The notes: a model not told the origin generated them from the letters alone. Shown: positions 9,406 through 17,755, counted from the first letter of the stretch. The stretch is 64,000 nt of DNA from Saprospiraceae bacterium (GCA_016714985.1 JADKBS010000018.1:62001-126000); one strand, 5' to 3'. Program-made: numbers and translations.

Positions 9406-9645
9406 ATGCTTACGATTCCTTCCGAATACATCAAGGCAACCAGAATGACAGAGGCGGAACTTCTCCTCGAAGTTGCGGTCAGGCTTTTTCAAAAAGAGAA
9501 ACTGAGTATAGGGCAGGCTGCTCGTTTGTCAGGAATGCCACAGTACCAGTTTCAAATGTTGCTGGCAAGCAGGGGGATTTCCTTGCATTATAATGTGGAA
9601 GATTTTCGGGAAGATGTGGAAACGCTCAACCGCCTTCGGCCATGA
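9406..9645 (+). CDS. UPF0175 family antitoxin-like protein
   Basis: A 79-residue protein. The core EAELLLEVAVRLFQKEKLS-IGQAARLSG is the helix-turn-helix-like stretch typical of UPF0175, followed by QFQMLLASRGI and YNVEDFREDVE. UPF0175 proteins are usually encoded directly before a DUF3368/PIN-type nuclease toxin and are thought to neutralise it. Here the stop overlaps the start of exactly such a gene (ATGA at 9642-9645), but the toxin is broken. The antitoxin itself looks intact, so it is probably an orphan. Confidence 0.8.
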   Translation: MLTIPSEYIKATRMTEAELLLEVAVRLFQKEKLSIGQAARLSGMPQYQFQMLLASRGISLHYNVEDFREDVETLNRLRP

Positions 9646-9793
9646 TAGTCGTAAGTGATGCCTCTCCAATCATCAATTTTGCCATCATTATCTACCTACC
9701 GTGAAGCCACTGCTCGACAAACTGATTCAAACCAATGGATTTAGGATTAGCCAGCAACTTTACGATGCGGTACTGCAATCGGTTGGGGAATAG
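9642..9793 (+). pseudogene. Remnant of a DUF3368/PIN-like toxin
   Basis: The 5' end reads MIVVSDASPIINFAI, the N-terminal strand and first acidic residue of DUF3368/PIN proteins, then stops at 9704. In the next frame, VKPLLDKLIQTNGFRISQQL and YDAVLQSVGE followed by TAG reproduce the family's C-terminus. About 100 central residues are missing, so an internal deletion has removed the catalytic core. Together with the intact UPF0175 gene this marks a decayed toxin-antitoxin pair. Confidence 0.7.
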
Positions 9794-9823
9794 CACCTAT
9801 TCATTTATCATTTAATAAACACT

Positions 9824-9910
9824 ATGTCTGAACTTGCACGGCAACTGTTTGAAAAGGAGAAGAAGGAGCGGACAGGTTGGTTGGATTTGAGGAATTGCTT
9901 AGATTTGTAA
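9824..9910 (+). pseudogene. Truncated 5' fragment of a Roco-type gene
   Basis: ATG at 9824 opens MSELARQLFEKEKKERTGWL followed by DLRNCLDL and a stop, 28 residues in all. It closely resembles the first residues of the intact Roco protein at 10485 (MSELALKLIEKEKRERTGYL). The upstream bases are alike too: both have a run similar to ATAAA(C)TAAACGCCATGTC before the ATG. It is a cut-off paralogue, with the toxin-antitoxin pair at 9924-10452 lying between the fragment and the full gene. Confidence 0.65.
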
Positions 9911-9923
9911 AAAATTAAACCGC

Positions 9924-10166
9924 ATGGAAAAAGCTATTGTCATCCGTAAAATCAATCAAATGCCCGACAACCTGATGGGCATTGTCTCTGAGTTTTTGGA
10001 CAAGTTGGTAAAAGGCTACGAATTAGGGTTCAAGCAAGGAACGGAACTTTCTGAGGCCGAAAAACAAGAAATCCTCGAAGCCTTGGCAGAGTATGAAGCC
10101 CACCCTGAAACTGGGTTGAAATGGGAAGACCTTAAAGCCGAACTGACCTCCAGCCATGCCCTTTAG
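9924..10166 (+). CDS. Antitoxin of a ParE/RelE-type module
   Basis: An 80-residue protein with a helical N-terminus (MPDNLMGIVSEFLDKLVKGY) and an acidic helical C-terminus (LSEAEKQEILEALAEYEAHP) ending in KWEDLKAEL. The size, acidity and LKWEDLK-type tail fit antitoxins paired with RelE/ParE toxins. Its last 11 bases overlap the toxin gene, so the two are translated together. The module would be self-regulating by analogy; no operator was identified. Confidence 0.72.
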   Translation: MEKAIVIRKINQMPDNLMGIVSEFLDKLVKGYELGFKQGTELSEAEKQEILEALAEYEAHPETGLKWEDLKAELTSSHAL

Positions 10167-10452
10167 TGTAATATTTGCCAAACGAGCCAACCAAGACCTT
10201 CAAGAAATCTTGGATTATTACAACAGGGAGTCACCAGCTACTTCGCAAGCCTTCCTACGTGAACTTATTGCTTCCATTGATTTTGTGGCTGAAAATCCCA
10301 AAGCCAGCCCTATCGCATTTGCCAAGGTTCGGAAGAAAGTGCTCCCTAAGTTTCCATTCAACATCTACTACTCGGTAAAAGAAAAGAAGAAAGAAGTCGT
10401 GGTTGCTAGGATTTGGCATCACAAACGGAATCCGAGTGCCATTATGGGTTAA
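10156..10452 (+). CDS. ParE/RelE-family toxin
   Basis: A 98-residue protein with the plasmid-stabilisation fold: an N-terminal strand SVIFAKRANQDLQEILDYY, helix ATSQAFLRELIASIDFVAENP, and C-terminal strands FPFNIYYSV and VVVARIWHHKRNP. The terminal basic and His residues are typical of RelE/ParE. The target (ribosome-bound mRNA or gyrase) cannot be told from sequence. It directly follows its antitoxin, and the pair sits in an island of gene fragments next to the Roco gene. Confidence 0.8.
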   Translation: MPFSVIFAKRANQDLQEILDYYNRESPATSQAFLRELIASIDFVAENPKASPIAFAKVRKKVLPKFPFNIYYSVKEKKKEVVVARIWHHKRNPSAIMG

Positions 10453-10484
10453 CCGCATTCATTATTCACTATAAAATAAACGCC

Positions 10485-13070
10485 ATGTCAGAACTTGCAC
10501 TGAAATTGATTGAAAAGGAGAAGAGGGAGAGGACGGGGTATTTGGATTTGGGGAATTGTGGGTTGAGGGAGTTGCCAAAAGAATTGTTCAACCTTTCTTG
10601 GTTGAAAGTGCTTATTGTATGTTCAGGAAAAACATTTGATTACCAAAGCAACAAGAAGCATATGAACCAACTTGGCTTCATTCCTGATGAAATAAAGAGA
10701 TTAAAATTTTTGGAAAAATTGATTATCAATGGTGATGATGAAATGAGTTATACATCTTTGTATGGTGATTATGATTTAGAAAAGCAAAATTCAATTTTTG
10801 ACATAACAAGTATTTCAAAATTAAGCAAACTGAAGCATCTTGAACTTTCCAACAATCAGATTAAAGATATATCTCCAATAAATAACTTGAAGGACTTGGT
10901 TTATTTAAATATAGGAAGCAACAAGATTGAAAGTATTGAAGGATTATCTTCTTTGAAAAATCTCATTTATTTAAATGTCACTGACAATTTCATAGACAAT
11001 ATTCAGGTAATATCACACATGCCCAATTTGCGAGAAATATACTTAAACGACAATAAGATTTATGATATTCGACCACTGTTAGAGTTTTTTGAAAAGAAAA
11101 TTGATGGTGTATATTGGGAGAAAAACCCAATTGAGTCGCCCCCAAATGCAATAATAAAACTTGGAGAAGAAGCTATAATTCAATACTTTCTTCAAGTTGA
11201 AAAAGAAGAGGGAAGGTACAAAATGCTATATGAGACAAAATTATTGGTTATTGGCGAGGCAGGTTCTGGGAAGACTACTTTTACAAAAAAATTGTTAAAT
11301 GCCAACTCTGAGCTACCTAAGAGAAAGGAAAGCACACATGGCATTGATGTTACAAAATGGGCATTTAGAGCTTACCTGAATGAATCAGATTTTCAAGAAG
11401 ATACAGCATTTTATGCAAATGTTTGGGATTTTGGTGGCCAAGAAATTTATCATGGTACACATCAATTCTTTTTCAGTAAGCAATCTTTATATGTCTTACT
11501 AGTCGATACAAGGGAACAGAAAACAGATTTTGGTTATTGGCTAAACACAACTGAACAGCTTGGAGGTAACCAGAGTAGTATTTTCATCCTCTTGAATAAA
11601 AGAGATAATCACAATTGGAGTATAGATGAACTTGGACTTCGAGAACGTTTTGGCGAGATACTCAAAGAAACTATGACTATAGACCTTTCCCAGTCTGCCG
11701 AGATTCCTCCCTTGCAAGAACGCATCCGGCATTGGATGCGGCACCTGCCCGATGTGGGGCAATTGCTGATAGAGTCTTGGGTGAAAATCAGGGAAGACCT
11801 GGCCAAGGAGACCGATAATTATATCAGTTTCGACCGCTTCCGGGAAATCTGCCGGGGCTATAACCAGACCGACATCGAGGACGTGCGGCTCATCAGTGGC
11901 TATTTCCACCGCATCGGGGTGTTCACGCATTATATGGACGACCCGGCGCTGCAAGACCGCATCTGGCTCAATTCCAACTGGCTCTGCAAGACGGTCTATC
12001 GCCTGCTCGAAGACGAGACCATTGCCGCCCGCAGCGGCAGGCTCACCGAGCGGGAGGTGGGCGAGGTATGGCGTGACAACGAACTCAGCTTCGAGACCCG
12101 GCGGTTGGTGGCGCTGCTGGGCCGCTTTGGGCTAATGTACCAAGTGGAGGGCCGGGACGAGTTCATCGTGCCGGAGCACCTGCCGCAGGTGCAGCCCTAC
12201 GAGCGTTGGCCATATGAGCAGGACGGCGATATTCTGTATTTCCGCTATCGTTTTGACAAGTATATGCCCAAGGGCCTGATGTCTGGCCTCATCGTGGCGC
12301 TACACCGCCATATCCCCGACCATGACTTGGTTTGGAATAGGGGTGTGAACCTCGCCCTAAACGGCGCCCATGCCGAGGTGCGGGAGCAGTACGGCGGCAC
12401 CAACCAGTTCGATATCCGCATCGCCGGGGCGATGAAGCGGGATTTGCTGGTGCTCATCACGCAGGCTTTTGACCGAATGTTGGAGCGTTTTGCGAAGCTG
12501 AAATTGGAAAAAGGCATTAAATGTCCCTGCCAAAAATGCAAATCCGACCCCGACCCCTATTTCCATTTGACGGAGAACATCGAGGATGCGCTCATTGCTA
12601 AAGCGCATAAACCCAACCCGACCGTGGAGTGCAAAAAAAGCTTTGACGATATCCCCATCCGGGACTTATTGGCGGTGATTGACTATGAGAAAGTGATTCG
12701 GAATGTGCAGGAGAAGACGCATGGGGATAGGCAATACAACCACTTGATTGATGTCATTAGGATAGGATTTGAAGGAGTTCACGAACGTTTTGACCAGCAA
12801 GATGTGATATTAGCTAAGCTGGATTCCGGTGAAATCTCACAGGCACAGCAGCAAGCGATTCTATCTGTCATTGAGCCACTTATCCAAGCATTGATGGACA
12901 AGTTACCCGCTAAAGAAGCCAATCAAGCCAAGAAAATTGAGACTGCTCCAGATTTGAAAAGCAAGCTGAAATTGGCCATTCCAATTATTCCTACCGTTTT
13001 GAGCTATGAAACTGAGTTTGCTTGGGATTGGAACAAGGTAAAATCAACGCTAAGGGGATTGGTTCTCTGA
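10485..13070 (+). CDS. Roco protein (LRR-Roc-COR GTPase)
   Basis: An 861-residue protein. An N-terminal cap (MSELALKLIEKEKRERTGYL) is followed by SDS22-type leucine-rich repeats to about residue 240 (LKHLELSNNQIKDISPINNL and similar). The Roc GTPase comes next: P-loop GEAGSGKTTFTKK near 257, switch II DFGGQEIYHGTHQFF near 315 and guanine-specificity NKRD near 372. The COR dimerisation region covers about 400-640, with a CPCQKC pair near 680. The C-terminus (KLKLAIPIIPTVLSYETEF) resembles other bacterial Rocos. ATG 10485 is chosen over the in-frame 10413 because the truncated paralogue at 9824 starts at the same point. Roco proteins are dimerisation-controlled GTPases; the bacterial role is mostly unknown, with defence or signalling suggested. 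Confidence 0.92.
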   Translation: MSELALKLIEKEKRERTGYLDLGNCGLRELPKELFNLSWLKVLIVCSGKTFDYQSNKKHMNQLGFIPDEIKRLKFLEKLIINGDDEMSYTSLYGDYDLEKQNSIFDITSISKLSKLKHLELSNNQIKDISPINNLKDLVYLNIGSNKIESIEGLSSLKNLIYLNVTDNFIDNIQVISHMPNLREIYLNDNKIYDIRPLLEFFEKKIDGVYWEKNPIESPPNAIIKLGEEAIIQYFLQVEKEEGRYKMLYETKLLVIGEAGSGKTTFTKKLLNANSELPKRKESTHGIDVTKWAFRAYLNESDFQEDTAFYANVWDFGGQEIYHGTHQFFFSKQSLYVLLVDTREQKTDFGYWLNTTEQLGGNQSSIFILLNKRDNHNWSIDELGLRERFGEILKETMTIDLSQSAEIPPLQERIRHWMRHLPDVGQLLIESWVKIREDLAKETDNYISFDRFREICRGYNQTDIEDVRLISGYFHRIGVFTHYMDDPALQDRIWLNSNWLCKTVYRLLEDETIAARSGRLTEREVGEVWRDNELSFETRRLVALLGRFGLMYQVEGRDEFIVPEHLPQVQPYERWPYEQDGDILYFRYRFDKYMPKGLMSGLIVALHRHIPDHDLVWNRGVNLALNGAHAEVREQYGGTNQFDIRIAGAMKRDLLVLITQAFDRMLERFAKLKLEKGIKCPCQKCKSDPDPYFHLTENIEDALIAKAHKPNPTVECKKSFDDIPIRDLLAVIDYEKVIRNVQEKTHGDRQYNHLIDVIRIGFEGVHERFDQQDVILAKLDSGEISQAQQQAILSVIEPLIQALMDKLPAKEANQAKKIETAPDLKSKLKLAIPIIPTVLSYETEFAWDWNKVKSTLRGLVL

Positions 13071-13076
13071 CCCAAG

Positions 13077-13235
13077 TTGCGAGGCATAGCGGCAGCGCCG
13101 CAAAATATTTGTAGCCAATGCGTTAACCACGAATCCCAAGGTGCAGCGCACCGAAATATTGCGGTGCGCTGCACCTTTAGCGACTTTGTTCAGAAAACCT
13201 ACAAATATTGCGCAGCGCTGCTGCTAATCCGCAAC
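13077..13235. repeat. Nested palindromic element (cruciform-forming)
   Basis: An inner hairpin pairs AGGTGCAGCGCACCG (13139-13153) with CGGTGCGCTGCACCT (13162-13176), a perfect 15-base stem. Outer arms TTGCGAGG...AAATATTTGTAG (13077-13113) and CTACAAATATT...AATCCGCAA (about 13199-13235) are imperfect reverse complements. There is no coding potential. It lies just after the Roco stop and may act as a terminator, though no T-run follows; a REP-like mobile palindrome is as likely. Confidence 0.6.
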
Positions 13236-13329
13236 TTTGATTTTTTCAACTGATTCTCCAATCCCTATATCGCAGGCGGGCATCTTCCATTCCCTTTACC
13301 TGTCCTTCATTCAAAAATCATCAACAAAT

Positions 13330-13530
13330 TGTTCTTTTCTATTTCAGGTGCTGTCTATCCACCTAACGAACAGGGGATGTACACTTATTCGTATGATTGG
13401 GAGATTACAGGTGGTACTGGCCGTTTTGTAGGTGGCACTGGCGGTGGCACTGCTGAAGGCGCTAGCGAAAGAGAAGGAACCGAGTTTATTCTTACCTTGC
13501 CACCCCTTTCGATGCCAAACCCATCCTGAA
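13330..13530 (+). pseudogene. Chimeric gene debris before the histidine kinase
   Basis: One short frame first reads YDWEITGGTGRFVGGTGGGT, a Gly/Thr-rich pattern seen in secreted or surface proteins. It then reads EREGTEFILTLP, which matches the very end of a histidine kinase ATPase domain (compare EGEGTEFIIILP at the end of the kinase at 13555). No start or complete domain is present. It looks like two fused remnants left by recombination. Confidence 0.4.
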
Positions 13531-13554
13531 AGGCTGAACAAGAAAATTGCTTGC

Positions 13555-15072
13555 ATGGAAGAATTGATACCACTTATCGCAGGTGCAGTCTTTGGAATAC
13601 GTGCCATGCGAAGGGCTTTGGACACCACTAGACAGCTTCCAGTTTGGGACAAGTTCTTGTCCAAGGTTTGGCTCGGCTCCATTGTATTCTTTGGGCTTAC
13701 CTTTATCCCAGCCCTTGCGTTTATCGGTGATTGGTACACCGAGTTGATATACCTTGTTTTTTTCATCACGCTTTACTTGCTGAGGGATTACCGCCCATCC
13801 CTGTTCGATGCCTCCAAAAGTACCTCCACCGACAGCGTTTATCTACTGAGGGATTACCGCCCGGCCCGCCTGCTCTCACTTGCCATTGTTCCTATCGGTC
13901 TAGTGTATGTGATAGAAAAAGCTTTCAAGTTGCTGACCCCTGTTTTTGCGCAAGAAAACCATGCATATTTTGACACAGCATCGGGGTTTGCAATATTGTG
14001 GCTCATCGGCTTTGGCATCTACGCCGTTGTGCGCATCAAAAAAGAGCGCAAGCTGCGGCTGAAAATGCAGGAGGAAACCCAAATCGCAGAAGCTCGCAAG
14101 GCCGAGTTGGAACAATTGGTCACCGAGCGAACCAACCAGCTCACGCAGCAAAAAGAGGAACTCGAAAAAGCACTTGCAGAGCTGAAATCTACCCAGGCCC
14201 AACTCATCCAATCGGAAAAATTGGCCTCCCTTGGCGAACTCACTGCTGGCATTGCGCACGAGATACAGAACCCACTGAACTTTGTCAACAACTTCTCGGA
14301 GCTCAACATAGAACTGGTGGAAGAACTGCGGGAAGAAATCGAAAAACCAGAGCCGGACCGTGCACTGGTGCAGGATTTAATGAACGACCTCAGCCAGAAC
14401 CAAGAGAAAATCAACCACCACGGCAAACGGGCTTCCAGCATTGTGAGCGGGATGCTCCTGCATGCCCGTGCGAGCAGTGGCACCAAGGAGTTTACCGACC
14501 TCAACGCCCTCGCTGACGAGTATTTCCGCCTCGCCTATCATGGCTTGAGGGCTAAGGACAAAGACTTCAACGCCACCATGAAATCCAATTTTGATGTAGC
14601 AGTTGGGCGGGTAAATATTATACCACAAGACATCGGTAGGGTGGTGCTCAACCTGCTCACCAATGCTTTTTACGCCGTTGCGGAGCGGAAGAAAGAAATT
14701 GGGAAATCGGAGATTCACGTAAGTAAATTGCCTGCCCCTTCGGGGGAAATTGGGAAATTGGAAGTTGGGAAATCGGAGATTCACGTAAGTAAATTAGGTG
14801 ACACCTACGAACCCACGGTTTCGGTCAATACCAAGCGGCAGGGCGACCGGATATTTTTAAGCGTGAAGGACAATGGCAACGGCATTCCACAAGCTGTTTT
14901 GGATAAGATATTCCAGCCTTTCTTTACCACCAAACCGACCGGGCAAGGCACGGGCCTTGGGCTTTCGCTGGCGTATGACATCGTCACCAAAGGCCATGGC
15001 GGGGAGATGAAAGTGGAAACCAAGGAAGGGGAAGGCACTGAGTTTATCATAATTTTACCAGCTAAAATTTGA
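13555..15072 (+). CDS. Membrane sensor histidine kinase
   Basis: A 506-residue protein. The N-terminal roughly 170 residues hold about four hydrophobic segments (GSIVFFGLTFIPALAFIG, ELIYLVFFITLYLL, LLSLAIVPIGLVYVIEKAF, GFAILWLIGFGIYAVV). A coiled coil to about 225 leads to the phospho-acceptor H box SLGELTAGIAHEIQNPLNF (His about 235). The ATPase domain has N box NLLTNAFYAVAERK, G1 DNGNGIP and G2 GTGLGLSLAYDIVT. ATG 13555 is preferred because upstream in-frame codons run into debris from another gene. A perfect 31-base direct repeat inside the ATPase domain adds an unusual insertion (see 14699-14795). It is followed after 3 bases by a receiver protein, its likely partner. Confidence 0.92.
   Translation: MEELIPLIAGAVFGIRAMRRALDTTRQLPVWDKFLSKVWLGSIVFFGLTFIPALAFIGDWYTELIYLVFFITLYLLRDYRPSLFDASKSTSTDSVYLLRDYRPARLLSLAIVPIGLVYVIEKAFKLLTPVFAQENHAYFDTASGFAILWLIGFGIYAVVRIKKERKLRLKMQEETQIAEARKAELEQLVTERTNQLTQQKEELEKALAELKSTQAQLIQSEKLASLGELTAGIAHEIQNPLNFVNNFSELNIELVEELREEIEKPEPDRALVQDLMNDLSQNQEKINHHGKRASSIVSGMLLHARASSGTKEFTDLNALADEYFRLAYHGLRAKDKDFNATMKSNFDVAVGRVNIIPQDIGRVVLNLLTNAFYAVAERKKEIGKSEIHVSKLPAPSGEIGKLEVGKSEIHVSKLGDTYEPTVSVNTKRQGDRIFLSVKDNGNGIPQAVLDKIFQPFFTTKPTGQGTGLGLSLAYDIVTKGHGGEMKVETKEGEGTEFIIILPAKI
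14699..14795 (+). repeat. 31-base direct repeat within the kinase gene
   Basis: TTGGGAAATCGGAGATTCAC...TAAATT occurs identically at 14699-14729 and 14765-14795, 66 bases apart, so it stays in frame and duplicates GKSEIHVSKL. It lies between the N box and the G1 box, where related kinases have only a short loop. The GGGAAATTGG wording resembles the intergenic word repeats elsewhere in the window. Confidence 0.85.
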
Positions 15073-15075
15073 TTA

Positions 15076-15450
15076 ATGAAAATATTGGTTGTTGACGACG
15101 AACAGGACATCCGCACGCTTTTTGAACAGCGGTTCAGGAAGGAAATCAGGAACCAAGAAATGGAATTCGTGTTTGCCTATTCCGGAGAAGAAGCCTTGGT
15201 TTGCTTGGAGCAGATGCGGCACGAAGCGGTGCTGATTTTATCCGATATCAACATGCCGGGCATGAGCGGGCTGGTGCTTTTGGGCAAAATAAAGCAGGAA
15301 TACAAAATGCCGCCACCCGTGGTCATGATGATTACTGCCTACGGCAATAGCGAAAATTTGCAAGCAGCCAAGGAATTGGGCGCCGATGACTTCCTGACAA
15401 AGCCGATTGATTTCAACAGTTTAAAAGAAAAACTAAAAGCCAAGTACTGA
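15076..15450 (+). CDS. CheY-like response regulator receiver
   Basis: A 124-residue single receiver domain. The acidic pocket is VVDDEQD near the N-terminus, with the phospho-acceptor Asp in LILSDINMPGMSG, the Thr of MMITAYG, and the Lys of DFLTKPID. There is no output domain, so it probably relays phosphate or acts by protein contact. It starts 3 bases after the histidine kinase and its stop overlaps the start of the next regulator (TGATGG at 15448-15453), giving a three-gene operon. Confidence 0.93.
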   Translation: MKILVVDDEQDIRTLFEQRFRKEIRNQEMEFVFAYSGEEALVCLEQMRHEAVLILSDINMPGMSGLVLLGKIKQEYKMPPPVVMMITAYGNSENLQAAKELGADDFLTKPIDFNSLKEKLKAKY

Positions 15451-16490
15451 TGGCAAAAATACTGGTAGTGGATGATGAGACCGACCTGGAGGTGCTCATC
15501 AAGCAGAAGTTTCGACAGAAAATACGGGAGCGGGAATACGAGTTCGTGTTCGCCGTGAACGGCAGGGATGCGCTGGAAAAACTACAGCTGCACCCCGATG
15601 TGGATATTGTCGTCACGGACATCAACATGCCGGAGATGGACGGCTTGGCGCTGCTCCATAAATTGAACGAGGCAAGCCCGCTCATCAAGTCCGTCATCGT
15701 CTCCGCTTACGGCGACATGGCCAATATCCGCACCGCCATGAACCGGGGCGCCTTTGATTTCATCACCAAACCCATCAATTTTGAAGACCTTTCGGTCACC
15801 TTGGAGCGTACGGTCCTCCATGTTGCCCAGTTGCGGGATACCCTGAAAGCCCTTAAAGAAAACAACATCTTGCGCATGTACGTGGATGAAAGCGTGCTCA
15901 ATTTCATGGGTAGCCGGGAGTTTGAAAACTCATTGACACTAAATGAAAACATTGAGGCTACCGTGGTTTTTATGGATATATGCAGCTTTACTTCTATCAG
16001 CGAGAACGAGCCACCGGATACGGTGGTGAAATTGCTGAACAGTTATTTTGAAATCATGGTATCGGAAATCGTGGCGCAGGGCGGGCATGTGGACAAGTTC
16101 ATCGGGGATGCCATCATGGCTGTTTTCCGGGGCGACTTCCACCTCGACCGGGCCATTGACGCCTGCCTTGCAGTCCGGGAAAAAATAGCCAGCCTGCCCG
16201 CCGTCAATGAGCATATTTCCTTCAAGCCGAACGTCTCCATCGGCGTCAACAGTGGGGAGATGATTTCCGGCAATATCGGCTCTGCCAGCCTCCGCCGCCT
16301 CGACTTCACGGTCATCGGCGATACGGTGAACACGGCGCAGCGCCTGCAATCTGCCGCCAAGGAAGGCCAAATCATCATCGCCAAGTCTGCTTTCGACAAG
16401 GTAAAGGAGTCGTTCAACTGCAAGTCCGTCGGCGAGGTGAGCTTGAAGAACAAGGCAACCCCGATGCTATTGTACGAGGTGCTTGGATAA
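15450..16490 (+). CDS. Response regulator with class III nucleotide cyclase output
   Basis: A 346-residue protein. Residues 1-125 form a receiver domain (VVDDETDLE, Asp in IVVTDINMPEMDG, Lys in DFITKPINF). A short helical linker follows, then from about residue 165 a class III adenylate/guanylate cyclase domain. The latter shows VVFMDICSFTSISE with the first metal Asp, DKFIGDAIMAVF with the second, VSIGVNSGEMISGNIG, and FTVIGDTVNTAQRLQ. It should make cAMP or cGMP when phosphorylated; base specificity cannot be fixed by eye. It is the third gene of the kinase operon. Confidence 0.94.
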   Translation: MAKILVVDDETDLEVLIKQKFRQKIREREYEFVFAVNGRDALEKLQLHPDVDIVVTDINMPEMDGLALLHKLNEASPLIKSVIVSAYGDMANIRTAMNRGAFDFITKPINFEDLSVTLERTVLHVAQLRDTLKALKENNILRMYVDESVLNFMGSREFENSLTLNENIEATVVFMDICSFTSISENEPPDTVVKLLNSYFEIMVSEIVAQGGHVDKFIGDAIMAVFRGDFHLDRAIDACLAVREKIASLPAVNEHISFKPNVSIGVNSGEMISGNIGSASLRRLDFTVIGDTVNTAQRLQSAAKEGQIIIAKSAFDKVKESFNCKSVGEVSLKNKATPMLLYEVLG

Positions 16491-16708
16491 AGCGTTTTGT
16501 CAGTTTCCCCAACTGCCACGAGCGGTTCACGATGAAGCTCGTGCGTTTCAGCCTCGCTTTTTCAAAAGCGCTTGATGCAGCGGGTGGGTCGCCGATTTTG
16601 GCCAAAGTCTTGCCCCAAATGGCCAAATTCCAAATTCCAACTGCCATAAGCCAACTGCCAATTTCCAACTGCACAAAACCTATAGCGCAGCGTATAAGCT
16701 TTCCCCCC

Positions 16709-16716
16709 TACCTTTG
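16709..16716 (+). promoter_or_regulatory. -7 promoter element before the UbiA gene
   Basis: TACCTTTG matches TAnnTTTG and lies only 7 bases before ATG 16724, implying a leaderless or nearly leaderless message. The stretch 16491-16708 otherwise holds repeated words of the form CCAAATTCCAA and GCCAACTGCCA (16619-16680) and no gene. Confidence 0.35.
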
Positions 16717-16723
16717 CCCCGCC

Positions 16724-17671
16724 ATGCTCACCAACGAAAATAGCCTTCCCTTCCTCCGCCGCTTTTTGATCTACCAAAAAGAGCGGTTCCCGTTCCTTGC
16801 CAACGGCATCTTCTTGACGGCGTTTGCGTTTTCGGCCATTTCGTATTCCCGCATCTGTCGGGGCGAAACGGGGTTCGTGGACTGGAAGCTGTTCGTTTCC
16901 GCCGCCGTCACCACCTTCAGTTTTTTCTTCCTGTTGCGGGTGGCCGACGAGTTCAAGGACCGGGAAATTGATGCAGCGCACCGCCCGTACCTGCCCGTGC
17001 CGAGGGGCCTCATCAGCTTTCGGGAACTGAAATGGCTGGGCTGGGCGGCCTTTGCGGTGCAAATACTTGTGAACGGGCTGCTCACGCCGCAGATGTTCGG
17101 CTGGCTGCTCGTGCCGCAAGCCTTCCTCGTGCTGATGTTGTTCAACTTCTTCGTGCCGGACTGGCTGAACCGCCATTGGGTGGCCTATGTGCTCAGCCAC
17201 ATGTTCTTTTTCCCGGCCATTGACATGTACTCCAGCGCCATGGATTGGTACTTGGAAGGCCCCGGCCAGGCGCCTGTCGGCATGGCGTTCTTCTTCGCTG
17301 TGTCGTACATCAACGGGCTGGTGTGGGAGGTGGGCCGCAAAATCCGCACGCCCGAAAACGAGGAATTCAACAGCTACACCAAGATGTACGGCATGAGAAA
17401 AGCCGTCTGGATTTGGATGGGCATCATCACCCTTGCCTTCGCAATGGCCGTGGCCGCCGCCACCTACGCCAACCTCGGCTGGCTGGGGGCGGGCGTGTTG
17501 CTGGTCATCTACGGTTCGTCGCTGGTCTATGGGATTTTGTTCCTTCGCAAACCAACGGTCAAGCTCTCCAAGCTCATCGAACTGGCCTCCGGCGGCTGGG
17601 GGCTGCTGATGTATTTGACGCTGGGGGCGCTGCCGATGATTCTCAGGTTGATAACGGTTTATAAAAGTTGA
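16724..17671 (+). CDS. UbiA-family prenyltransferase
   Basis: A 315-residue membrane protein with about eight hydrophobic helices. The metal/diphosphate motif is RVADEFKDREIDAAHRPYLP, the DxxxD-type motif of the UbiA superfamily, which transfers a prenyl chain to an acceptor. The second Asp-rich loop is less clear (GRKIRTPENEEF). The longer ORF from 16532 is rejected because its extra 64 residues are translated word repeats and ATG 16724 follows a -7 element. It heads a run of plus-strand genes with lipid-like functions. The acceptor is unknown; it could be a quinone precursor, sugar, or glycerol phosphate. Confidence 0.88.
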   Translation: MLTNENSLPFLRRFLIYQKERFPFLANGIFLTAFAFSAISYSRICRGETGFVDWKLFVSAAVTTFSFFFLLRVADEFKDREIDAAHRPYLPVPRGLISFRELKWLGWAAFAVQILVNGLLTPQMFGWLLVPQAFLVLMLFNFFVPDWLNRHWVAYVLSHMFFFPAIDMYSSAMDWYLEGPGQAPVGMAFFFAVSYINGLVWEVGRKIRTPENEEFNSYTKMYGMRKAVWIWMGIITLAFAMAVAAATYANLGWLGAGVLLVIYGSSLVYGILFLRKPTVKLSKLIELASGGWGLLMYLTLGALPMILRLITVYKS

Positions 17672-17742
17672 TAATGGTTGATAGAGGGCGTCGCCATGAG
17701 GGAATATCAACCCTTATCAACCGCTATCAACCCTTATCAACC
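17648..17742. repeat. Inverted pair of word repeats (GGTTGATAA / TTATCAACC)
   Basis: Copies of GTTGATAA with small variations run from 17648 to 17690 across the end of the UbiA gene. Copies of TATCAACC run from 17704 to 17742. The two sets are reverse complements and can form a long, slippable hairpin. Confidence 0.7.
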
Positions 17743-17755
17743 CCAAAAAAATAGG

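Noticed and set aside
10413..10485. Upstream start for the Roco gene
   Set aside because: The extra 24 codons overlap the toxin gene's end. The truncated paralogue at 9824 starts at the equivalent of ATG 10485.
13077..13235. Integron attC site, because of GCGTTAACC and large palindromy
   Set aside because: The core-site pairs R/L typical of attC are not both present, and there is no integrase or cassette array in the window.
16562..17710. 382-codon minus-strand frame opposite UbiA
   Set aside because: His/Glu/Arg-rich translation typical of an antisense shadow; the plus strand encodes a clear membrane enzyme.
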